This document shows, one piece after another, positions 57,288 to 64,000 of a stretch of 64,000 nt of DNA. Origin of the DNA: Pontederia crassipes (taxonomy: Eukaryota > Streptophyta > Magnoliopsida > Commelinales > Pontederiaceae); the NCBI GenBank assembly GCA_030549335.1, contig CM060191.1, positions 56,245,947-56,309,946 on the forward strand. The letters run 5' to 3'. Under the pieces are notes generated by a model that was not told the origin of the DNA, did no database searches, and saw nothing but the letters and a program-made list of their open reading frames with translations. The translations under genes and the position numbers were made by a program. The number at the start of each line of letters is the position of its first letter. The first letter of the stretch is position 1.

Positions 57288-59589
57288 TGATGGGACGTCT
57301 CAATGGAGCGAAATAAAATAATCATATACACCTACATTTCTTTTAGTAAAAGTTAATCTTAATGATTTGAGTGTACATAATAATTTAATTTCTCCTAAAC
57401 CCAAAATATTGTTAATAGCATATTAAGATTTTGGAATGTTGACTGGTTGGATTGATCCGATACACCCGATCTGACCCGATGTCATCCGACAACAATTTGA
57501 AAAATGGTCGAACTGCGTACAAGTTGAAAAATTCCAACCCCAATCGATCCAACCCGACTTGACCTAATGATCCAATTTTTTTATTTTTTTAATATTTTAA
57601 TATAATTTTAAGCCTAAACTTGATTTAAAATTTTTAAAATATTAAATTAAAATATTTTAATATGGAAATAATAGTTAAATATTTGGAAAATTATTTTATG
57701 CTTTAACATAAATATTAAATAATATATAAAAGTAAGAAAAAAATAAAAAAAGAAAAGTGATAGTCAAATTAATTATATTCGACTCAATCCGACCCAACCA
57801 AATTTGATCGAATTTGATCAAATTTATTAACATGAAACACGATAACACTCCTATTAACATTAATATAGCGGATCAAATTAAGGTCCTCATATTGTCCTTT
57901 TAGTAGGGAAAATATGAAACTCAATCGATAATTAATTGATAAAAATATATAAGTATCATTCACAAGGCACTAATTTTTGTAGAGCTTCTCTAATCTAAAT
58001 AAAAGTTTTGAATTAGTTATATTTTTAAATACAATATAAATCAATATTCGGAGTGCCTTTTATCTTTTTTTATTACAAAGATAGGCCTAAAAATTAGCAA
58101 TAAAATAATAGATAAATTTTAAAAAAATAAACACATAAGTTTTATTGGTCATATTTAACTTGAGACCACATGATTTACGATTCAAAAGATATGCAACTAT
58201 GGGAGGCCTCTGCCATCCAAAAAAAATGTGTGCAACTATACCACATCCACATTCCCATTTTTATTCATAATCTAAACTAAAACCAACCAATACAATTTTT
58301 GTTGTTTGCCCGCTCCAGCTATGTCAATTTGTTCTCCACTGCACACTCGTTGTTGTCGGACCCATGGAGTTATCATGGCATATTTCTCTCGTCAAATATC
58401 AATCTCTCATTCAGTTCTGATCAAATCTAATGATGTTTGGAATGGGATCAGAAAGTATTATTGTATAAAATTATTTTTTGTCAATGTAAAGAATATATAT
58501 GTTCTAACAAAGTTTGGTACCATGTGAAATTGTCATAATTGAACAACTCCTTCTTTCTTTACATAACTTATACAAATTGAATTATTTCATTTGCAAGCAT
58601 AGATAAGCATCAAATTGCATTTCCTATAGTCATTCCAAATCATATAAAATGAAAATAAAATATGTAACAAAAACAAAATATACATTATAAAGCAAAACAA
58701 AAAAAAAAGGAATAGCATTGAAATGTCAACAAAACATGTCCTTATTAAATAGGACTTTGATCCATACATTATGTGTTTATGATCATCAACTTCATGATGT
58801 GTCTTTTAATAAATATTTAGATGTGCATTGCTTATCCAAATTTTATCGGTAATATATTTTTGAAAATATTTTGAAATATAATTTTCAAATAATCTAGATT
58901 CATTTGATTACGACAAAAAAGTAAGTTATTTTCTATTGTCCTTGAGTAGCAGCATGATTGACTTATAATTTAAAAATTACATCATAATAGTAATGTCTTA
59001 TTAAAATGTGAGATTTATATATACTTGAATTTTAATAGTCCAAAATTTGGAGCATCAAACAAACTAGTCAATTATGCATTGCCTTATTTTCTTAGCATTG
59101 CTTTGTCTCATGCATGCTTATCTAGCAAAATATTTCACCAAGATGCACATGACGAGAAATGTACTAAAAAAGGAAATTGACTTTATTGATGGCAGTCTTG
59201 TCAAATTGTTGGATTTTGAAGGTGAAATGAATGTTAGAAAGATATGCAACTGAATGCTTATAGCTCAGATTTTTAACTCTGCAAATTGGAGATGAGAATT
59301 TGACTGCCAATAAACACTACAAGAATGAAGGTAAAAAATACTATTGATTGCTTCCACAATTGAAGATGAAAATTTGATTGCCAATAAAGATTCATCAGCT
59401 ATAATGGATAAAATGATATATATCTTTATATGAAACTACGTTGTTTGCATGACAATATACATACGTACATACATACATACATACATACATACACACACAA
59501 GATCCATAGTCATGGCATTGAGAATATATAATTGTGTAATCATGTAATAGTGTGTAATCATGACAATTTGGTTCCAACACGCCCCCTCT
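57288..59589. other. Intergenic DNA with repeat fragments
   Basis: 57420-57860 repeats GATCCGA / CCCGATC phrases and ends AACACTCCTA, like the right end of a hAT-type MITE, but no left end was found. A (CATA)n tract lies near 59457-59493. The rest has no supported gene. Confidence 0.4.
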
Positions 59590-60545
59590 AGCAAGGCAAG
59601 GGCAACGACCTAAATGAAGCTTGTCTTGAAGAAAGACGAGCATCGCTAATAGCCTTCGTCATTACATCAGCAATATGAACAACAGGTGAAATGCAACCAA
59701 CTATTAAGGTTGGCCACTTCATTATGCACAAAGTGAAAATCAATCTCAACATAATTAGTGCGGACATGAAACTACGGGTTGGCAATGAGATAGGTGGCTC
59801 CGATGTTGTCACACCAAAGGATGGGCGAGACAACTCAGGATGTCTGAGCTTGTGTACCAGAGATCATAGCTAGATGACTTGTACTATTGTATTTGCTAAA
59901 GCTTTATACTCAGACGTCCAGTCTAGAATGTCAAGTATTGTAGAGCACCAACAAGTTGATGATACAATGTTGGATCAACAAATGCCTCACCATTGAATGA
60001 TTGCTTTGTGTTGGAAGACAAATGAGAGTTGATAGATTTGCTATCCTGCATGTTGGCATGATGGAAGACTTCACAAACAAAGTGTTGCTGCGAGAGGGCA
60101 AGACCACCAAGTGTGTGAAGAACTTCAATGCATAGAAGTGATGTAGATGCCCAAGGTCGAGAACAACAAACCAATTATGTAAATGTTACACCACATTATT
60201 TAGGAGGGCACTTGAAGATCCTATGAGTAATAAATTATCAACATAGACAAGCCGGAGGGTAATGAATGAATAATGATGTGTTAGTAGCAAAGGGACTGAA
60301 GCCAAAATCTTCCAAGGCAGCAGCAAGTGTTTTAAATCAAACACAAGGCGACTGCTTGAGTCCATAGAGGGACTTGTGTTGAGTGAGTAGAATCACCAAA
60401 GCCCAGTGGTTGCAACATGTAGATTTCTTTTTAAAGATCACCTTGAAAGAAAACATTGCTGATATCCAGTTACTGTATTCACTAGATAGAGAGTACTGCA
60501 ATGGATAAGACCACACGAATGATAGTAGGTTTGACCACCGGCGAG
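59590..60545 (-). pseudogene. Ty1/copia reverse transcriptase-RNase H remnant
   Basis: On the minus strand, 60540-60180 gives with frame changes LDISNVFFQGDL and KSLYGLKQSP, then a VDN in place of the usual VDD active-site motif. 60174-59923 reads LGGLALSQQHFVCEV and VDPTLYHQLVGALQYLTF. 59840-59690 gives WCDNIGATYLIANP and VRTNYVEIDFHFVH. The order is that of copia RT followed by RNase H. The 5' domains and LTRs are not recognised nearby. Multiple stops and frameshifts. Confidence 0.85.
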
Positions 60546-61707
60546 AAGTTTCATTATAGTCGATGCCAACGTCATTTTTACATAATCATACATTTAGTTA
60601 ACATCTTAATATAGTTTAGATGGTTATATAGTCATGTTTGCATAAAGTAATTAACATTCGAACTAAAGCATATCTATTATTAAATTATCGATAAACCTTA
60701 TATAGGATCTATACAAAATTAGTATGAATAAATTATAAATATGATAAATATTATAATACAAATGTTTAACTATGACTAAGTAAGCTGAATTAGAGGTTAA
60801 ATACTGATTTTTAATGAAAGAAAATTATTGGACCTTCACTTTAGTCAATAGTATTTGAATAAACTAAAATAGGCAGTTGCTTAGTAATGTATTTTTCTAA
60901 ATCGACATATGACATGCTAGAAATCTATACAAATAATATAAATTACCTATTATCTAGTAGCCAAAAAATTTCCAGGATTAAAACACTAGTGGAATGGCAG
61001 AAAGAAATTCGGCAAGGTGTTAAAGTAGGTTCCTTGATTCGAAACTCATCTTCAACTTCATATGATCATTTCTTCATGGTTCTTTCTCCATAAATTTTCA
61101 AATTTTATATGGTCAATCCTTTCGACGTTAGCTTTCAATGGACACTAGAATCATCCAAAAAGGAGTTTTATAGAAGGTTTTGAAGTTAACTTCGTTGGTC
61201 ACTTGATTTGTCCTGATTTAGATATAAAGTCATCTTGTAAACGATGGCTTGATTAGGATAGGCCAAATTAGGGTTTGCTAAATTGAACTTTGTAGTGGTT
61301 TGATGAGGAGAAGAATAATCTAATTTGTACTTGTATATATGAAGAAATGAATTTTTCGTCTCCTATGGCTTTAGTCATAATATTGTTGTACAGAAATTAT
61401 ATATATGAAGAAATTTCTTTGGTCAAATGAAAACCCACACATGTGAAAAGATAAATAAGTAAAGCATATTTGCAAAGTTTATTTGCATTGGATAAAGAAG
61501 AAAGATCAAATTACATTTGGTAATAATTCAATTGTAATAAAAAAAGATAAAGTACAAGGTATACATGTGATAAAGAATAGAAAGAATGATAATGATGAAG
61601 AATAGAAAGAATGGCAAGAATAAAAAGAAAAGAAATGTTATTGATGGTCTTATATTATTATGTTTTGAAAAGGGTAAATTGCTTCTATTCAAGTTATTTC
61701 ATCCATC
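60546..61707. other. Intergenic, nothing recognised
   Basis: AT-rich, no coding frame with a known family and no clear terminal repeats. Confidence 0.4.
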
Positions 61708-62891
61708 TGTAATATCTCTTGTACTGAGTATTATTTTTCTTGAAAATTTCATTCCCTCGTGTTTGAACCCTCACAATAGTTGGACTAAGAAGTAAGGATG
61801 GAAGCATGTGCAGCGGCAAAGTTCATGGTGATGTCAAGTGCACATGAGACCAAGTAATTAGACTCTTTATTGTAAAGTTTTTTTGAAAGGTAGTTATCCT
61901 TTAGAGGACTGTTAGGAAAGGAAAGTTAGAAAGTAAAAATCACTTACGCGCTCTATTAAAAAATAGTTTAATATTATTTTGCTTCCTCATTCCATATAAA
62001 GAAATGCCCAAGAAGAAAGAATTGTAGGTAACCTAGCACAAATAATCCCAATTGCTACTCACATGAGTGAAATTTCAGGGTGTTACATAAAGTTCCCTTC
62101 TGTGCTCTACCTTTTTTTGGGTATGTGATCTTAATTATTTCCCTTCTTTGATCTTTCTCAAATCTCCTATTAGTTCTCCTTTTCTCAAATCTCCGACCAT
62201 TTCATTGACGATGTTTTTCCTCATTGAGTGTTTCCTCTTCTACTCTACTATTTTTTTGTATGTGATCACAACTATTCTCTTCTTGTGTTGATGTCTTCTA
62301 ATCAGATCCTTCTTTGCTACTTTTTTTTGCATGTTATCATGTGTATTGTTCTTTTTATGTTTCAGCTTTAATATTTCAGCCAATATTTTAATTCCTTTTC
62401 AATGCAACTTTAGCTCATCATTTATGAATAGTATGAATAGAGCGTGTGTACGTGTTTCTTAGTACTATGTATTTAATATATGTTAAGGTACAAAAGTCCA
62501 ATTTAGGATTTAATTTGAGTATTTATTTGTCCATATTCTGCCCATAGTTCATCATAACTACTAGGTGTTCATCTATGTAACAAAATAGTTTTGTTGCCGA
62601 AATATGTCAAGTACTCTTCATGATAATAAAGTACCTGTCTATTTCATGGTCCATGATTTTTATTATTCTATAGGGTCCCTCTTGGTGTCTTTGGGCCCCT
62701 ACACCTACTTTGATTTTTATTAGATATTTTGATAAATTAAACAGCTTTCGTATTTTTATGAAAAGAAGATATTGTTGATTTATTTATGGTCTTATTGGAT
62801 TATGAAAGCCCAAGAAGAGTTATGTGTATAAGTAAAGCTGCCCAGACTAGCCCAATTGCCTCGTGTAAGGGGCGAAATCTGGGGGCATTAC
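61708..62891. mobile_element. LTR-like sequences, limits uncertain
   Basis: TGTAATATCTC at 61708 resembles a gypsy LTR start. GGGTGTTACA at 62077-62086 and GGGGGCATTACA ending at 62891 resemble LTR ends. Flanking five-mers do not match for either pairing, so this may be two nested or truncated LTRs. Confidence 0.35.
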
Positions 62892-63079
62892 AACAGTAGT
62901 GAGGTACCTAGCCAACGATGATAAGCGTGTGTGAAAAATCAAATTTTGCATAAAAATCCTATCACTCGTGAGATATATCTGAATCGTTGGAATGAAACCA
63001 CCAACTGTAATGTCACATCTTCCTACTTAAATATGTATGTGTGGCTTTCTCCGCGGACGCTTCAAATTTGCTCGCAGTA

Positions 63080-64000
63080 AATTTTAATCAGGGTCATCCA
63101 ACTTAGGAAGTATTTCTAGTATGATCATTTAACTTCACTTTGTAACAGGACGGTCATCCAACTTTAGAAACGATTACAACCATTCAATCGATGGATCGTT
63201 GACGGGATGCTTACGTGGCACCATGTCATCTTTTAAAAAAATAAAATTGCCATAGTAACATTTTCTCTCTCATCTATCTATATATCTATATTTTCATTCA
63301 ACTTTTCAAAATTTATAGACACGGTCATCATTAAAATTTTAAACTAATAATAAATATAATAATAAATAATGAATATCTAAATGTACTTAAATTGATTTGG
63401 TAGAGTTTGAGCACGACTCAATTAGATGGGTCTGTCCATTTTTTTATGTAAATTTAATATATAATATTATAATAATTAATATTATTAAATTATGTAAATA
63501 AAAAATTAGAAAAAATAAAATGCATATTACATTTTTGCCCTAAAATTTGGACTAATAGAAATATAATATATGATATTATGATTATTATATATATAATAAA
63601 ATTATTTTAACATATAAAATAATTATAATGTAAGATTAAAGATTTAAATATATAAAAAATATCGTGATTACGATTTGACTCAACACTCCGCTATATGTCG
63701 AGCACGCCCAATACCCCACTTGATGACCTATTATGATTTGGCTCAACTCTAATGAAATCTCACACGAATTCGTACTAGACCAATCAACGGTTTGTTGGAC
63801 CATGTTCGGATGGGTGCTGAATTGTAACCATGATTTTTTTATTTTTTATAGTATATTATTTTTTAAAAGTTTTTAAGGATGAGTGTGATTGAAATTTTGA
63901 AACATTATCGTGTTTGAAAATTTTAAAAAGTTGAATGACCATGCAAATACAAAATTAAGCTCGAGAATATGAGAGAGAAAAATACTGATGTAGCATTTTT
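63080..64000. mobile_element. Mutator-like MITE, probably cut by the window end
   Basis: The left part repeats GGTCATCCAACTT and GGTCATTTAACTTC-type phrases (63094, 63135, 63152). The right part near 63930 carries AAGTTGAATGACCATG in inverse orientation. Such GGTCATnnAACTT repeats are typical of a widespread plant Mutator-derived MITE. Target duplication not found. Confidence 0.5.

Noticed and set aside
56157-57331. Two similar leucine-rich short frames on opposite strands
   Set aside because: They are the two inverted arms of the Mutator-like element read outward, not genes.
57420-57860. hAT-type MITE
   Set aside because: Only a right-end-like AACACTCCTA is present; no left end or 8-bp duplication could be found.
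59315-59330. CACTACAAGAATG resembling a CACTA terminus
   Set aside because: No partner end or subterminal repeats found within the window.

Overview
This window is a piece of a plant nuclear genome: AT-rich intergenic DNA with a few GC-rich, intron-bearing host genes inside nested transposable elements. The GC-rich 5' exons of the host genes suggest a monocot, but the species cannot be named from the sequence. No viral, plastid or bacterial block and no CRISPR array was seen.

Host genes. Three are convincing. (1) 27394-27837 (+) encodes a secreted glycine-rich protein with an eight-cysteine C-terminal module. (2) 39618-42255 (-) is a three-exon BSD-domain gene whose splice phases all close to a 467-residue product. 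(3) 54080-54502 (-) is an intronless VQ-motif protein of 140 residues. A possible 3' exon of an unrecognised gene lies at 37052-37232 (-).

Layout. 323-8909 is a near-complete CACTA (En/Spm) element with decayed TNP2/TNPD and TNPA genes and a Tourist-like MITE inside TNPA. 9827-11185 is the 3' LTR of a retrotransposon, followed by a related LTR in the opposite sense (11513-12640), a CACTA 3' end (to 13870), a MITE cluster (13965-15055) and two foldback elements (15075-16245). 17750-21222 is a second CACTA element (TSD TAT) holding the 3' end of a Ty3/gypsy element; fourteen bases later is a 2.0-kb solo LTR (21237-23265, TSD TTAGT). A LINE 3' end (23890-25660) and a MITE lead to the glycine-rich gene. 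29791-32194 is a 2.4-kb solo LTR (TSD ACTAT), and 33493-36864 is a gypsy-type solo LTR split by a SIRE-like copia solo LTR (33741-34928). A hAT-type element with a GC-rich cargo (38004-39262, 8-bp TSD) lies 3' of the BSD gene. At 43.7-50.1 kb an LTR contains a solo LTR, which contains a gag-only LTR retrotransposon. The rest holds decayed copia pol/gag, a LINE fragment, a 1.1-kb long-TIR Mutator-like element (56155-57278) and MITEs.

Most interesting signals. First, at least five different LTR families here carry short palindrome-like motifs spaced 20-21 bp apart, often in pairs; in three of them the array lies just upstream of the LTR TATA box. The clearest is CGGTCGACCG at 31161-31556, where pairs recur every 66-67 bp while the spacers are unrelated. 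Second, the gag-only element at 44236-48565 carries three to four diverged ~212-234-bp tandem units. Each of the first three has two short hairpins at fixed separation, and the stems show paired (compensatory) substitutions, which suggests selection on structure. All alignments and counts were done by eye.
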